Shown: positions 26,021 to 35,334, numbered from the stretch's first letter. The stretch is 64,000 bases of DNA from Streptomyces sp. YS415 (GCF_023544665.1 NZ_JAMJFL010000018.1:78859-142858), one strand, 5' to 3'. Numbers and translations: made by a program. The notes: generated from the sequence alone by a model not told the origin.

Positions 26021-27439
26021 ATGTTCGATCCGGTCATAGCGCCCAGCGGTACGCTGCTCGGCCTGCTCCAGCGGGGCCGTGGCGACGGCACCCTCCACGC
26101 GCTCACCGCCCCGCGCGCCGAAGCGCTCGCGGCACTGAACCACTGCGTGCTCAGCGACCCCCGCCACGACTGGCAGGTGGAGAACCGCTCCCTGTACTAC
26201 GCACGGCTCTTCCTCGACCTGAACGGCGAGCTGGACGAGATCGAGGCCCATCTCTTCGACGTCGAGGACGTCTTCGACACCGAGGAGTCCCGCACCGGCC
26301 TCACCCTGGCCGTCCTCGGCCACCTCGCCTCCTACGGCAGACGGGACGCCCTCGCCCTGCTGCGCCGGTACGCCGCCACCGGCGCCAACTGGGCCTGGGC
26401 CCTGGACGAACTGGCGCTGCGCGACGACGACGCCGGACTTCGCGCCCTCGCCGCGCCCGTCCTGGCCCGCTTCGCCACCGACGCCGAGGGCGAGGCCGAG
26501 CTGGCCGCCGCCGTACGCGACGCTTTCGAGCCACGGCCGTGGCGGCTGTGGGCCGAGGATCCGCGCGAATCGGTCGCCACGCGGGTGCGTGCCGCTCAGG
26601 AGGCCGGCTGTTTCGACCGCTGGCAGCGGCAGATGCGCCCCGCCGGACCCCGCCCGGGGTGGAGCGTGCGGGCCGTCTTCGAGTGGGCGCAGCAGGGCGT
26701 CGACCGCGGCGCCGCGCTCCACGTGCCCGCCGCCCGATGCCTCGCCGCCGTCGCCGGACCCGAGGACCGGCCGGAGATCGTGCAGGCCGCCAAGGACGGC
26801 ACCGAGGGCGCCCGCTGCACCGCCCTGCGCTACCTCGCCGACAGCAACGACCCCGACGCGCTCGACCTCATCGAGGCGGCCGTGGCGGCAGGGCCGCCTC
26901 CCGTCGTGGAGGCCGCCGTCGACGCCTTCGAACGGATGCGCAGCGTCGCCGCCGTCGACCGGGCCCGCGGCTGGGCCCGCCGGCCCGATCCGCTGGGTGC
27001 CTCCGCCGGACGCATGCTCGCCTGCCGCGGCGGGGCCCAGGACAGCGACCTGGTCCTCGCGGCGCTCCGGGAGGCCGTCCGGGGCGAGGGGCCCGACGCC
27101 AAGACCCTGTGGACCCTCGTGGACGGCGCCGGACGGCTCGGCATCGCCTGCGCGGCGCCCGTCCTGCGCCACATCTACCGCGAGACCGCCTCCTCCCATC
27201 TCCGCGGCAGGACCGCCCGCGCCCTCGCCGCCACCGATCCCTCGTTCCGCTCCGGCTTCGCCGTCGAATGCCTCTGGGACTGCGAGGAGACCACCCGCGA
27301 GATCGCCGCCCGGCACGCCGAGACCGGGGACAACCGCGTCGTGGAGCGACTGCGCCGGCTCGCCGCCGACCCGGCCGAGGAGGCCGAGGTCCAGACAGCC
27401 GTACGCAGCAGGATCGGCCCCGACGCCCCTACCGGATGA
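26021..27439 (+). CDS. HEAT-repeat-like helical protein
   Basis: 472 residues from ATG 26021; GTG 26006 would add five residues. It is almost all alpha-helical. The C-terminal half shows HEAT-like repeats (for example EGARCTALRYLADSNDPDAL, PVVEAAVDAFERMRSVAAVD, DSDLVLAALREAVR, HLRGRTARALAATDPSF). No catalytic motif, signal peptide or membrane helix. Probably a scaffold. It is the only gene behind the 19-residue ORF, so that peptide may regulate it. Function unknown. Confidence 0.75.
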   Translation: MFDPVIAPSGTLLGLLQRGRGDGTLHALTAPRAEALAALNHCVLSDPRHDWQVENRSLYYARLFLDLNGELDEIEAHLFDVEDVFDTEESRTGLTLAVLGHLASYGRRDALALLRRYAATGANWAWALDELALRDDDAGLRALAAPVLARFATDAEGEAELAAAVRDAFEPRPWRLWAEDPRESVATRVRAAQEAGCFDRWQRQMRPAGPRPGWSVRAVFEWAQQGVDRGAALHVPAARCLAAVAGPEDRPEIVQAAKDGTEGARCTALRYLADSNDPDALDLIEAAVAAGPPPVVEAAVDAFERMRSVAAVDRARGWARRPDPLGASAGRMLACRGGAQDSDLVLAALREAVRGEGPDAKTLWTLVDGAGRLGIACAAPVLRHIYRETASSHLRGRTARALAATDPSFRSGFAVECLWDCEETTREIAARHAETGDNRVVERLRRLAADPAEEAEVQTAVRSRIGPDAPTG

Positions 27440-27447
27440 ACGAGGGA

Positions 27448-27461
27448 TGACCCGCGGGTCA
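27448..27461. promoter_or_regulatory. Perfect 14-bp palindrome TGACCCGCGGGTCA
   Basis: It lies 8 bases past the HEAT-like gene stop and 117 bases before the glycosyltransferase operon. With no loop bases it is more like a protein-binding site than a terminator. Confidence 0.4.
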
Positions 27462-27578
27462 GGCGGGCGTGGACACGGCCTGACCTGCTCGGGTGTGCAG
27501 CGCAACGCTCATGGGACGTTCCCTGTCCGGAAAGATCCACGTTGACGCGGCCACGTCCAGCACGGCGACAACACCGGT

Positions 27579-28709
27579 ATGCGTGTCGTCATCGTGACCG
27601 AATCCTTTCCCCCCGACGTGAACGGCGTGGCCCACTGCGCGCTCCAGACCGCCCGACACCTCGTCGATCGCGGTCACGCCCCCGTCGTCGTCGCCCCGGC
27701 CCCCGCCCCCGGGAGCAAGCTCGGCGCTCTCGCGCCCTGCCCCGTCGTCCACATCCCCTCCCTCCCGCTCCCCGGCTACCCCCAGGTGCGCGTCGCCCTC
27801 CCCAGCCGGCGTCTCGCCGCGGCGCTCGTCGAGCACAACGCGGACATGGTCCACCTGGCCAGCCCCTTCGTCATCGGCGTCCGCGGGATGGCCGCCGCCG
27901 CCCGGCTCGGCATCCCCGCCGTCGCCGTCTACCAGACCGACCTGGCCGGCTACGCCCGCACCTACATGGGCGCCGGCGAGGCCGCGGCCTGGCGCCGGAT
28001 CCGCTCCGTCCACTCCGCCGCCGACCTCACCCTCGCCCCGTCCAGCGCCTCCCTGCACGACCTGGAGACCCATGGCGTGCCCCGGGTCAAGCTGTGGCCG
28101 CGCGGGGTCGACACCGTCCGCTTCCGCCCCGACCTCCGGGACGATGCCCTGCGCCGGGAACTCGCCCCGAACGGCGAGCTGATCGTCGGCTACGTCGGCC
28201 GGCTCGCCCCCGAGAAGCACATCGAACTGCTGGCCGGCGCCTGCCGTCTGGAAGGCGTCCGGGTGGTGATCGTGGGCGACGGACCGAGCCGCCCCGGCCT
28301 CGAGCAGACGCTGCCCGGCGCGGTCTTCCTGGGCCGCCGCACCGGCGACGACCTCGCCCGGATCTTCGCCTCGCTGGACGTCTTCGCCCACACCGGGCCC
28401 TTCGAGACCTTCTGCCAGACCGTGCAGGAGGCCATGGCCAGCGGGGTGCCCGTCGTCGCACCCGCCGTCGGCGGCCCGCTGGACCTGGTCGCCCACGGAC
28501 ACACCGGCCTGCTCTTCCCGGCCGGTGACGCCGGCGCCGTACGCGAGGCCGTGCGCGCCCTCCAGGCCGACCCGGGCCTGCGCACCGCCTACGGCAGCGC
28601 CGCCCGCGCCATGGTCGAGGGGCGCACCTGGGCGGCCGTCGGCGACCAGCTCATCGGCCACTACGCCGACGTGCTGGCGGGCCGCAGGGCGAAGGTGGCG
28701 GCGGCGTGA
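27579..28709 (+). CDS. GT4 glycosyltransferase, mannosyltransferase-like (PimB/MgtA type)
   Basis: 376 residues. A GT-B fold: the N-terminal MRVVIVTESFPPDVNGVAHC and the C-terminal donor domain with VGYVGRLAPEKHIELL and the E-x7-E motif in GPFETFCQTVQEAMASGVPV. Length and motifs resemble the GDP-mannose-dependent alpha-mannosyltransferases PimB and MgtA that build phosphatidylinositol or glucuronosyl-glycolipid mannosides. The acceptor is inferred. No ribosome site precedes the ATG and a weak promoter (TTGACG at 27542, GACAAC at 27567) would start at the ATG, so the mRNA may be leaderless. The stop overlaps the next gene (GTGA). Confidence 0.85.
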   Translation: MRVVIVTESFPPDVNGVAHCALQTARHLVDRGHAPVVVAPAPAPGSKLGALAPCPVVHIPSLPLPGYPQVRVALPSRRLAAALVEHNADMVHLASPFVIGVRGMAAAARLGIPAVAVYQTDLAGYARTYMGAGEAAAWRRIRSVHSAADLTLAPSSASLHDLETHGVPRVKLWPRGVDTVRFRPDLRDDALRRELAPNGELIVGYVGRLAPEKHIELLAGACRLEGVRVVIVGDGPSRPGLEQTLPGAVFLGRRTGDDLARIFASLDVFAHTGPFETFCQTVQEAMASGVPVVAPAVGGPLDLVAHGHTGLLFPAGDAGAVREAVRALQADPGLRTAYGSAARAMVEGRTWAAVGDQLIGHYADVLAGRRAKVAAA

Positions 28710-29866
28710 ACGAGTCACTGCGCATCGTCCGGCTCGCCAACTTCGTCGCGCCCGCCTCCGGCGGACTGCGCACCGCGCTGCGCGAGCTCGGCAAGGGCTT
28801 CAAGGCGGCCGGGCACGCACCGGTGCTCATCGTGCCCGGCGAGCACCACACCGACCGGGAGACCGAGCAGGGCCGCGTCATCACCCTGCCCGGCCCGGTG
28901 CTCCCCGGCACCGGCGGCTACCGGGTCCTGGCCGACAAGCGGCGGGTGGCCGCCCTCCTGGAGGAGCTCGGCCCCGACCGGCTGGAGGTGTCCGACCGCA
29001 CGACGCTGCGGTGGACCGGCAAATGGGCGCGACGCGCGCGCGTGCCGGCCGTGATGGTCTCCCACGAGACGGCCGACGGCGTCCTGCGCACCTGGGGTGT
29101 GCCGGAGGGCGCCGCGCGGCGCACCGCGGACGCCTTGAACGTCCGTACCGCCCACACCTACGCGCGCGTGGTGTGCACCACGGAGTTCGCCGAGCGCGAG
29201 TTCGTGCGGATCGGCGCCCGCAACGTGGTGCGCGCTCCCCTCGGGGTCGACCTGGTGCAGCGGCACCCGGCGCTGCGGGACGCGGGGCTGCGCGCCCGGC
29301 ACGCGCGCGGGGACGAGGCCCTGCTCGTCACCTGCACCCGGCTGTCGGTGGAGAAGCGGCCCGGTACCGCGCTGGACGCCCTGGAGGCGCTGCTCGACCG
29401 GGGCAGGCGGGCGGTGCTGGTGGTGGCCGGGGACGGGCCGCTGCGGCCGCGCCTCGAACAGCGGGCGCGGGAGCGCGGGCTGCCGGTGACCTTCCTCGGA
29501 CATGTCTCCGACCGGGCCGTGCTCGGGGCGCTCCAGGCATCGGCCGACGTGTGCCTGGCGCCGGGGCCCGCCGAGACCTTCGGGCTCGCGGCACTGGAGG
29601 CGATGGCGTGCGGGACGCCCGTGGCGGTGAGCACGTCGTCCGCGCTGCCGGAGGTGATCGGTTCCGCGGGGGCCGTCGCCGCGGATCACGGGGAGGCGTT
29701 CGCCGACGCCGTGGAGCGCCTCCTCGCCCGTCCCGAGGCCGAGCGGCGGGAGGCGGCACGCGCGCGGGCCGAGTGCTTCGGCTGGGACACGGCGGTCGCC
29801 GCGTTCCTCACCGCGCACGACGTACCCCTCCCCGGGCGGGACCGGGTGCCGGAGGGCGTGGCATGA
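28706..29866 (+). CDS. Second GT4 glycosyltransferase
   Basis: 386 residues from GTG 28706, overlapping the preceding stop by 4 bases. A GT-B fold: LRIVRLANFVAPASGGLRTA at the N-terminus, then VTCTRLSVEKRPGTALDALE, VLVVAGDGPLRPRLEQRARE, and GPAETFGLAALEAMACGTPV with the E-x7-E residues. It is paralogous to its neighbour at the fold level but clearly diverged. The two likely add successive sugars to one acceptor, probably a mannolipid. The stop overlaps the SGNH hydrolase start (ATGA). Confidence 0.85.
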   Translation: MNESLRIVRLANFVAPASGGLRTALRELGKGFKAAGHAPVLIVPGEHHTDRETEQGRVITLPGPVLPGTGGYRVLADKRRVAALLEELGPDRLEVSDRTTLRWTGKWARRARVPAVMVSHETADGVLRTWGVPEGAARRTADALNVRTAHTYARVVCTTEFAEREFVRIGARNVVRAPLGVDLVQRHPALRDAGLRARHARGDEALLVTCTRLSVEKRPGTALDALEALLDRGRRAVLVVAGDGPLRPRLEQRARERGLPVTFLGHVSDRAVLGALQASADVCLAPGPAETFGLAALEAMACGTPVAVSTSSALPEVIGSAGAVAADHGEAFADAVERLLARPEAERREAARARAECFGWDTAVAAFLTAHDVPLPGRDRVPEGVA

Positions 29867-30714
29867 GACCGCTGCGCTTCGTCGCCCTCGGAGACTCCCT
29901 GTCCGAGGGCGTGGGCGATCCCGTCGGGGACGGGTGGCGCGGCTGGGCCGCGCTGCTCGCCGGCGGGCTCGCCGAACAGCCCGTGGACTTCACCAACCTC
30001 GCCGTCAGCGGGGCGCAGACCCGGGACGTACGGGAACGGCAGCTGCCCCGGGCGCTGGAGCTGCGGCCGGACGTGGTGTCCGTCGTCGTCGGCGTGAACG
30101 ACACCCTGCGCTGCACCTTCGACCTCCATGCCGTCGCGGACCGGCTGGACAAGGTGTACGGCGCCCTCACCGCGCGCGGGTCCGTCGTGCTGACGGCGTG
30201 TCTGCCGGATCCGGGGGCGATGCTCGGTCTGCCCGGGGCGCTGGCACGTCCGCTGGCCCGGCGGCAGCGGGCGGTCAACGCGGTGGTGCACGCGCTGTCC
30301 GAGCGGTACGACGCCGTGCATCTGCATGCGGCCGAGGGCGCCTGGCTCACCGACCGCGCGTTGTGGAGCGCGGACCGGCTGCATCCGGGGGAGCGGGGGC
30401 ACCGGCAACTGGCGGTGCGGTTCCACGCGTTGCTGGCGGAGGGCGGGCTGGCCACCGGCGTGGCGCCGTCGCCGGAGCCCGAGTTCCCGGCTCCCGCCAA
30501 GGCGGCGAGCCTGTGGTGGCTGGCGACGGCGGGGACGGGCTGGGTGGCCCGGCGGTGCACCGATCTGGTGCCGCAGCTGATGTCGCTGGCCATGGACGAG
30601 ATGCGGCACCGCGCGCGGGGGACGAGTGCGCGGCTGGATCTGCGCACGGCGCATGCGGTGTCGGCGGCGCTGGCCGCCTTGACGGTGGCGGAGCAGCAGC
30701 CGGATGCGGCGTAG
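29863..30714 (+). CDS. SGNH/GDSL hydrolase
   Basis: 283 residues from ATG 29863. Blocks of the SGNH family: FVALGDSLSEGVGD (catalytic Ser), LAVSGAQTRDV (Gly), VVVGVNDTLRC (Asn) and WSADRLHPGERGHRQLA (Asp and His). No signal peptide. The C-terminal ~80 residues are an extra helical extension. Overlap with the glycosyltransferase pair suggests it deacylates or otherwise trims the glycolipid that they make, which is inference. Confidence 0.87.
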   Translation: MRPLRFVALGDSLSEGVGDPVGDGWRGWAALLAGGLAEQPVDFTNLAVSGAQTRDVRERQLPRALELRPDVVSVVVGVNDTLRCTFDLHAVADRLDKVYGALTARGSVVLTACLPDPGAMLGLPGALARPLARRQRAVNAVVHALSERYDAVHLHAAEGAWLTDRALWSADRLHPGERGHRQLAVRFHALLAEGGLATGVAPSPEPEFPAPAKAASLWWLATAGTGWVARRCTDLVPQLMSLAMDEMRHRARGTSARLDLRTAHAVSAALAALTVAEQQPDAA

Positions 30715-30756
30715 CCGGGAGGGGTGCGTAGGGGCTCGTCGCGCGGTTCCCCGCGG

Positions 30757-30847
30757 CCCCCTACCGGGTCAGCGTGCTCGTTCCCTGTGCCCCCCTACCG
30801 GGTCACCGTGCTCGCTCCTCGCGCCCCCTACCGGGTCACCGTGCTCG
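30757..30847. repeat. Three tandem 33-34-bp repeats running into pxpC
   Basis: The motif CCCCCTACCGGGTCA followed by (C/G)CGTGCTCG occurs at 30757-30780, 30791-30814 and 30824-30847. The third copy contains the pxpC stop codon (30836-30838), so the array looks like duplication of the 3' end of that gene into the spacer. Confidence 0.75.
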
Positions 30848-31705
30848 TACGGCTATGAAGCGGACCGGGGTTCCGGGCACCGCCTGGGCCGCGGCCGGCA
30901 GGTCCTGGGCTCGGACCACCGCGATCACCGGGTAGCCGCCGGTGGTCGGGTGGTCCGCCAGGAACACCACCGGTCTGCCGTCCGGGGGGACCTGGACCGC
31001 GCCCAGCACCATGCCCTCGCTGGGGAGCTCGCCGGGCCCGGAGCGCTCCAGCGCGGGGCCCTCGGTGCGCAGGCCGATGCGGTTGCTCGCGGGGGACACG
31101 CGGTAGGCGCGGGAGGTGAAGGTGCGTACGGCGTCCGCGGTGAACCAGTCGTCCCGGGGGCCGAGGGTCACGTGGAGGACCAGTTCCCGGGGCGGGGACG
31201 GTCGGGGCGCCACGTCCACGCGTGCGTGGAGGGCGGTCGGCGGGCCCAGGGGGAGGACCATGCCGTCGGCCAGGGGCGGGGGGCCCAGGCCGGACAGCAG
31301 GTCGGTGGAGCGGCTGCCGAGGACCGGGGCGACGGCGATGCCCCCGGAGACGGCCACATAGCAGCGGACGCCCTTGACGGCCGGGCCGACGTCCAGGACG
31401 GCCCCGGCCGGAACGTGCACGGGGGCGCCCCAGGCGGCGGGGCGGCCGTCCACCGTGACCGCGCAGGGGGCTCCGGCGACCGCGGCGACGACCGCCGAGC
31501 GCGGCCGTACGGCGACGCCGCTGAGCGTGGTCTCCAGGACCGCCGCCCCGGGCGGATTGCCCACCAGACGGTTGACCAGGGCCGCCGTGGGCCCGTCCAG
31601 CGCCCCGGAGCGGGGGACGCCGAGGTGGGCGTGGCCGGGGCGGCCGGTGTCCTGGACGGTGGTCAGGGCCCCCGCGCGGACGACGGCCAGGGCGCGGTCC
31701 GTCAT
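30836..31705 (-). CDS. pxpC: 5-oxoprolinase subunit PxpC (KipA family)
   Basis: 289 residues. KipA/biotin-dependent carboxyltransferase-like fold: LTTVQDTGRPGHAHLGVPRS at the N-terminus, NPPGAAVLETTLSG, RIGLRTEGPALERSGPGEL and QVPPDGRPVVFLADHPTTGG. With PxpA and PxpB it forms the prokaryotic ATP-dependent 5-oxoprolinase that opens 5-oxo-L-proline to L-glutamate. The start overlaps the pxpB stop (ATGA). Last gene of a five-gene operon. Confidence 0.92.
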   Translation of the reverse strand: MTDRALAVVRAGALTTVQDTGRPGHAHLGVPRSGALDGPTAALVNRLVGNPPGAAVLETTLSGVAVRPRSAVVAAVAGAPCAVTVDGRPAAWGAPVHVPAGAVLDVGPAVKGVRCYVAVSGGIAVAPVLGSRSTDLLSGLGPPPLADGMVLPLGPPTALHARVDVAPRPSPPRELVLHVTLGPRDDWFTADAVRTFTSRAYRVSPASNRIGLRTEGPALERSGPGELPSEGMVLGAVQVPPDGRPVVFLADHPTTGGYPVIAVVRAQDLPAAAQAVPGTPVRFIAVRAR

Positions 31706-32328
31706 GAGCGTCTCCTCGCGGCGGCGGGGACGAAGCGCACGCGGGTGCCCGGCGCCAGCAGCGCGGCCGGTACGCGCGTGTGGTCCCACAGCACCGCGTC
31801 CGTGGTGCCGATCAGCTGCCAGCCGCCCGGCGACGAGCGGGGGTAGACGCCGGTGTACGGGCCGGCGAGGGCGACCGAGCCCGCCGGGACGGCCGTCCGG
31901 GGGGTGTCCCGGCGCGGCACGTGATAGCGCGCGGGCAGACCGGTGAGGTAGCCGAAGCCGGGGGCGAAGCCGCAGAAGGCGACCGTGAACTCCGTGTCCG
32001 CGTGGATGCGGGCCACCTCCTCGGGGCGCACGCCCCAGTGCGCGGCGACGTCCGCCAGGTCCGGTCCGTCGTAGCGCACCGCTAGTTCGACGACCTCACG
32101 CGCGCGTGGAGGCGCCGCGGGCACCTCGCAGGCGGTGAGCTCGGACGCCAGCCGGGCCGGGTCCGGGATGCCGTCGAGGAGGACCGTACGGGCGGCCGGG
32201 ACGATCTCACGGGCCGACAGCGAGCCCTCGGCGCGGCGCCGCAGCAGCTCCGCGTGCAGCGCCTGGGCCTGCTCGCCCGAGGAGACCTCGACGAGCAGGG
32301 CGTCGTCCCCCACGCGCAGCGTCCTCAT
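31702..32328 (-). CDS. pxpB: 5-oxoprolinase subunit PxpB (KipI family)
   Basis: 208 residues. The KipI domain is clear: VELAVRYDGPDLADVAAHWG, FTVAFCGFAPGFGYLTGLPA and SVALAGPYTGVYPRSSPGGW, which form the allophanate-hydrolase-subunit-1 fold. It is the partner of PxpC. In Bacillus subtilis the homologue KipI is also an inhibitor of the sporulation kinase KinA; whether that applies here is unknown. ATGA overlaps on both sides, with pxpA and pxpC. Confidence 0.92.
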   Translation of the reverse strand: MRTLRVGDDALLVEVSSGEQAQALHAELLRRRAEGSLSAREIVPAARTVLLDGIPDPARLASELTACEVPAAPPRAREVVELAVRYDGPDLADVAAHWGVRPEEVARIHADTEFTVAFCGFAPGFGYLTGLPARYHVPRRDTPRTAVPAGSVALAGPYTGVYPRSSPGGWQLIGTTDAVLWDHTRVPAALLAPGTRVRFVPAAARRRS

Positions 32329-33083
32329 GCGAAGGCCTCCACCCGGACCCCGGAGCGCTGGAGCTCTTCGCGGACCCGGCGGGCGAGGTCCACCGCGCCG
32401 GGCGTGTCGCCGTGCAGGCACAGGGAGCGGGCCCTGATCCGGATGCGCGCCCCGGAGTGGGCCTCGACCTCGCCGAAGCGGGCCATGCCGACCGAGCGGG
32501 CCACGACGGTGTCCGGGTCGGTGACGACGGCGCCCTCCCGGTCGCGGGGGACGAGGGTGCCCTCGTCGGTGTAGGCGCGGTCCGCGAACGCCTCCGTGAC
32601 CGTCGGCAGCCCCGCCTCGGCGGCCAGCTCCAGCAGCCGGGAGCCGGGCAGCCCGAGCACCGGCAGCGTGGCGTCGGCGAGGAGCACCCCGCCGACGACC
32701 GCGCCCGCCTGCTCCTCGTCGCGCACCACCCGGTTGTAGAGCGCGCCGTGCGGCTTGACGTACGACACGCGCGTGCCGGCCGCGCGGGCGAAGACCTCCA
32801 GCGCGCCGATCTGGTACGCCACCTCGGCGGTCAGCTCCGCGGACGGCACGTCCATCGCGCGGCGCCCGAAGCCCGCCAGGTCCCGGTAGGAGACCTGGGC
32901 GCCGACCCGTACCCCGCGCTCGGCCGCCAGCTCGCACACCCGCCGCATGGTGACCGCGTCCCCGGCGTGGAAACCGCAGGCCACATTGGCGCTGGTGACG
33001 ACGGACAGCAGCCGCTCGTCGTCGGTGAGCCGCCAGCGGCCGAACCCCTCGCCGAGGTCGGCGTTCAGATCGATCGAGGTCAT
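32325..33083 (-). CDS. pxpA: 5-oxoprolinase subunit PxpA (LamB/YcsF family)
   Basis: 252 residues. Family signatures: SIDLNADLGEGFGRW at the N-terminus, VTSANVACGFHAGDAVTMRR, GAQVSYRDLAGFGRRAMDV, YVKPHGALYNRVVRDE and ARSLCLHGDTPGAVDLAR. These include the acidic and histidine residues of the TIM-barrel active site. An AGGAG ribosome site lies 5 bases before the ATG. It is the core subunit of 5-oxoprolinase and sits 10 bases after the YcsI-like gene. Confidence 0.94.
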   Translation of the reverse strand: MTSIDLNADLGEGFGRWRLTDDERLLSVVTSANVACGFHAGDAVTMRRVCELAAERGVRVGAQVSYRDLAGFGRRAMDVPSAELTAEVAYQIGALEVFARAAGTRVSYVKPHGALYNRVVRDEEQAGAVVGGVLLADATLPVLGLPGSRLLELAAEAGLPTVTEAFADRAYTDEGTLVPRDREGAVVTDPDTVVARSVGMARFGEVEAHSGARIRIRARSLCLHGDTPGAVDLARRVREELQRSGVRVEAFA

Positions 33084-33093
33084 GGATCTCCTG

Positions 33094-33924
33094 TCAGGCG
33101 GCGTTCAGCACGCGGTACTGCGCGTCGCGGGCGTCGGTGAGGAACATCTGGCCCGGCGCGTGGGTGAGGGCGAACGGCGGGCGGGACGCCGCGACGGCCG
33201 CCTGCGGGGTCACTCCGCAGGCCCAGAACACCGGGATGTCGTCCGGCGCGATCTCCACCGGGTCCCCGAAGTCGGGGCGACCGAGGTCGTCGATGCCGAG
33301 AACCGAGGGATCGCCGCAGTGTACGGGGCCGCCGTGGACCGCCGGGAGCAGGCTGCTCTCCCGGATCGCCGCCGCCAGGTGCTCCGGCGGCACCGGACGC
33401 ATCGACACCACCATCGGGCCGTGCAGCCGTCCCGCTGAACGGCATTGACGGTCCGTCACGTACATCGGGACGTTGCGGCCCTGCTCGATGTGGCGCATCG
33501 GGACCCCCGCCTCGGTCAGCGCCCACTCGAAGGTGAAGCTGCAGCCGATGAGGAACGACACCAGGTCCTTCCGCCATTGTGCGCGCACGTCCGTCGGCTC
33601 GGCCACCAGCTCGCCGTCCCGCCACACCCGGTAGCGCGGCAGATCGGTGCGCAGATCGGCGCCCTCGGCGAGCACGGTCGTCCAGGACCCGGCGTCCGTG
33701 ACGTCGAGCACGGGACACGGCTTGGGGTTGCGCTGGCAGAACAGCAGCATGTCGTACGCCCAGTCCGCGGGCACCGAGATCAGGTTGACCTGGGTGTGGC
33801 CCGCCGCGACCCCGGCCGTGGGGCCCGTGAGCCCCGCGCGGAAGCGGGCGCGGGCGTCCGCGGGCCGCCACGCGTGCGCGTGCTCGTCGACGAGGACCAG
33901 GGGGTGGTCGTCGGTGCGGCTCAT
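33094..33924 (-). CDS. YcsI/DUF1445 family protein, putative hydro-lyase or D-glutamate cyclase-like
   Basis: 276 residues from ATG 33924, overlapping the MFS stop (ATGA). Family features: GHTQVNLISVPADWAYDMLL, FCQRNPKPCPVLDVTDAGS, FLIGCSFTFEWALTEAGVPM and IPVFWACGVTPQAAVAASRP. In B. subtilis ycsI sits in the ycsFGI-kipI-kipA cluster, the same company as here. Mammalian D-glutamate cyclase carries a related domain, so the protein may interconvert D-glutamate and 5-oxo-D-proline. That activity is inferred, not shown. Confidence 0.85.
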   Translation of the reverse strand: MSRTDDHPLVLVDEHAHAWRPADARARFRAGLTGPTAGVAAGHTQVNLISVPADWAYDMLLFCQRNPKPCPVLDVTDAGSWTTVLAEGADLRTDLPRYRVWRDGELVAEPTDVRAQWRKDLVSFLIGCSFTFEWALTEAGVPMRHIEQGRNVPMYVTDRQCRSAGRLHGPMVVSMRPVPPEHLAAAIRESSLLPAVHGGPVHCGDPSVLGIDDLGRPDFGDPVEIAPDDIPVFWACGVTPQAAVAASRPPFALTHAPGQMFLTDARDAQYRVLNAA

Positions 33925-35210
33925 ACCAGCTCCTTCCCGCGCGTCTCCGGCAGCCCGAGCAGCGCCAGCGCGGCCAGCGCGTAGCCGATCGCGCCGAAGA
34001 CCAGCGCGCCGCCCACACCCCAGCTGTCGGCCAGGAAGCCGACCGTGGTCGGGAAGACGGCACCCACCGCGCGGCCGGTGTTGTACGTGAAGCCCTGTCC
34101 GGTGCCGCGCACCGCCGTCGGGTACAGCTCGCTCAGGAACGACCCGAAGCCGCTGAAGATCGCCGACATGCAGAACCCGAGCGGGAAGCCCAGGACCAGC
34201 AGCAGGGTGTTCGCGCCGCTCGGGATGTTCGCGTACGCCAGGATGCAGAGCGCCGACAGCAGCGCGAACAGCCAGATGTTGCGGCGCCGGCCGAGCCGGT
34301 CGGTGAGGTAGCCGCCGGTCAGATAGCCGAGGAAGGCGCCCGAGATCAGGAAGGTGAGATAGCCGCCGGTGCCGACGACCGACAGGTCGCGTTCCGTCTT
34401 CAGGTAGGTCGGCACCCATGTGGCCAGGGTGTAGTAGCCGCCTTGGACCCCGGTGGAGAGGAGCACGGCGAACACCGTCGTGCGCAGCATGCCCGACCGG
34501 AAGATGGCGGTGAACGAGCCCTTTCGCGGGCTGTGCTCCCGTACGGCCACCGCCTGGGGCGCGTCCTGGACCCGGCGGCGCATCCAGATCACGAGCAGCG
34601 CGGGCAGCGCGCCGGTCCAGAACATCACCCGCCAGGCCAGATCGTCGTCGAGCAGCGAGAAGACCAGCGTGTACATGATCGCGGCCAGCGCCCAGCCCAC
34701 GGCCCACGAGCTCTGGATCGCGCCCAGGGTGCGGCCCCGGTGCTTGGCGCTCGCGTACTCGGCGACCAGGATCGCGCCGACCGCCCACTCGCCGCCGAAG
34801 CCCAGGCCCTGCAGCGCGCGGAAGACCAGCAGCGTCTCGTAGTTCGGCGCGAATCCGCAGGCGACGGTGAAGACCGCGTACGTGACGACGGTGATCATCA
34901 GCGCCTTGACCCGGCCGATCCGGTCCGCGAGCACCCCGGCGAGGGCGCCGCCGACCGCGGACACCACGAGCGTGACGGTGGTGAACAGGCCGGTCTGGCC
35001 GCTGTCCAGGCCGAAGTACGCGGCCAGCGCCATCATGCTCAGCGGCAGCGTGAAGTAGTCGTAGGAGTCCAGTGCATAGCCGCCGAACGCGCCGGCGAAG
35101 GCGCGCCGGCCCCGCGGTCCCAGGGCGCGCAGCCAGCCCAGTGCGCCGTCGTCGGGGGCGCCTTGCGTGGTCGTAGGAGGGGCGCCGGTGGCGGGAGGGG
35201 TCGTGCTCAT
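33921..35210 (-). CDS. MFS transporter of the sugar/metabolite:H+ symporter type
   Basis: 429 residues from ATG 35210 behind a GAGGTG ribosome site. Twelve predicted helices. The loop 2-3 motif AGVLADRIGRVKALM and GFGGEWAVGAILVAEY in helix 5 place it with the metabolite:H+ symporters (AAHS/SHS-like). First gene of the operon with YcsI and PxpABC, where B. subtilis has the transporter YcsG, so it likely imports 5-oxoproline, D-glutamate or a related acid. Confidence 0.85.
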   Translation of the reverse strand: MSTTPPATGAPPTTTQGAPDDGALGWLRALGPRGRRAFAGAFGGYALDSYDYFTLPLSMMALAAYFGLDSGQTGLFTTVTLVVSAVGGALAGVLADRIGRVKALMITVVTYAVFTVACGFAPNYETLLVFRALQGLGFGGEWAVGAILVAEYASAKHRGRTLGAIQSSWAVGWALAAIMYTLVFSLLDDDLAWRVMFWTGALPALLVIWMRRRVQDAPQAVAVREHSPRKGSFTAIFRSGMLRTTVFAVLLSTGVQGGYYTLATWVPTYLKTERDLSVVGTGGYLTFLISGAFLGYLTGGYLTDRLGRRRNIWLFALLSALCILAYANIPSGANTLLLVLGFPLGFCMSAIFSGFGSFLSELYPTAVRGTGQGFTYNTGRAVGAVFPTTVGFLADSWGVGGALVFGAIGYALAALALLGLPETRGKELV

Positions 35211-35319
35211 GTGCACCTCGCAGAGGGAGGACGAAGGGTGCCGGGAACTGAGCCGTGCCGTGCGGAACGTGACCGGACGCCGCGGTGAGGGAGGCGGCGC
35301 CGTGTGCAGCAAGGTAGAG

Positions 35320-35334
35320 GATTGTTGAACGATC
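35320..35334. promoter_or_regulatory. Candidate operator GATTGTTGAACGATC
   Basis: A 15-bp near-palindrome with one mismatched pair and a single central base, in the 174-bp divergent gap between the MFS operon and the GntR gene. The size and GTTnAAC core suit FCD-type GntR dimers. The following ATCCCTCAATACCCACGTTG is unusually AT-rich for this genome, as expected of a promoter. Confidence 0.6.
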
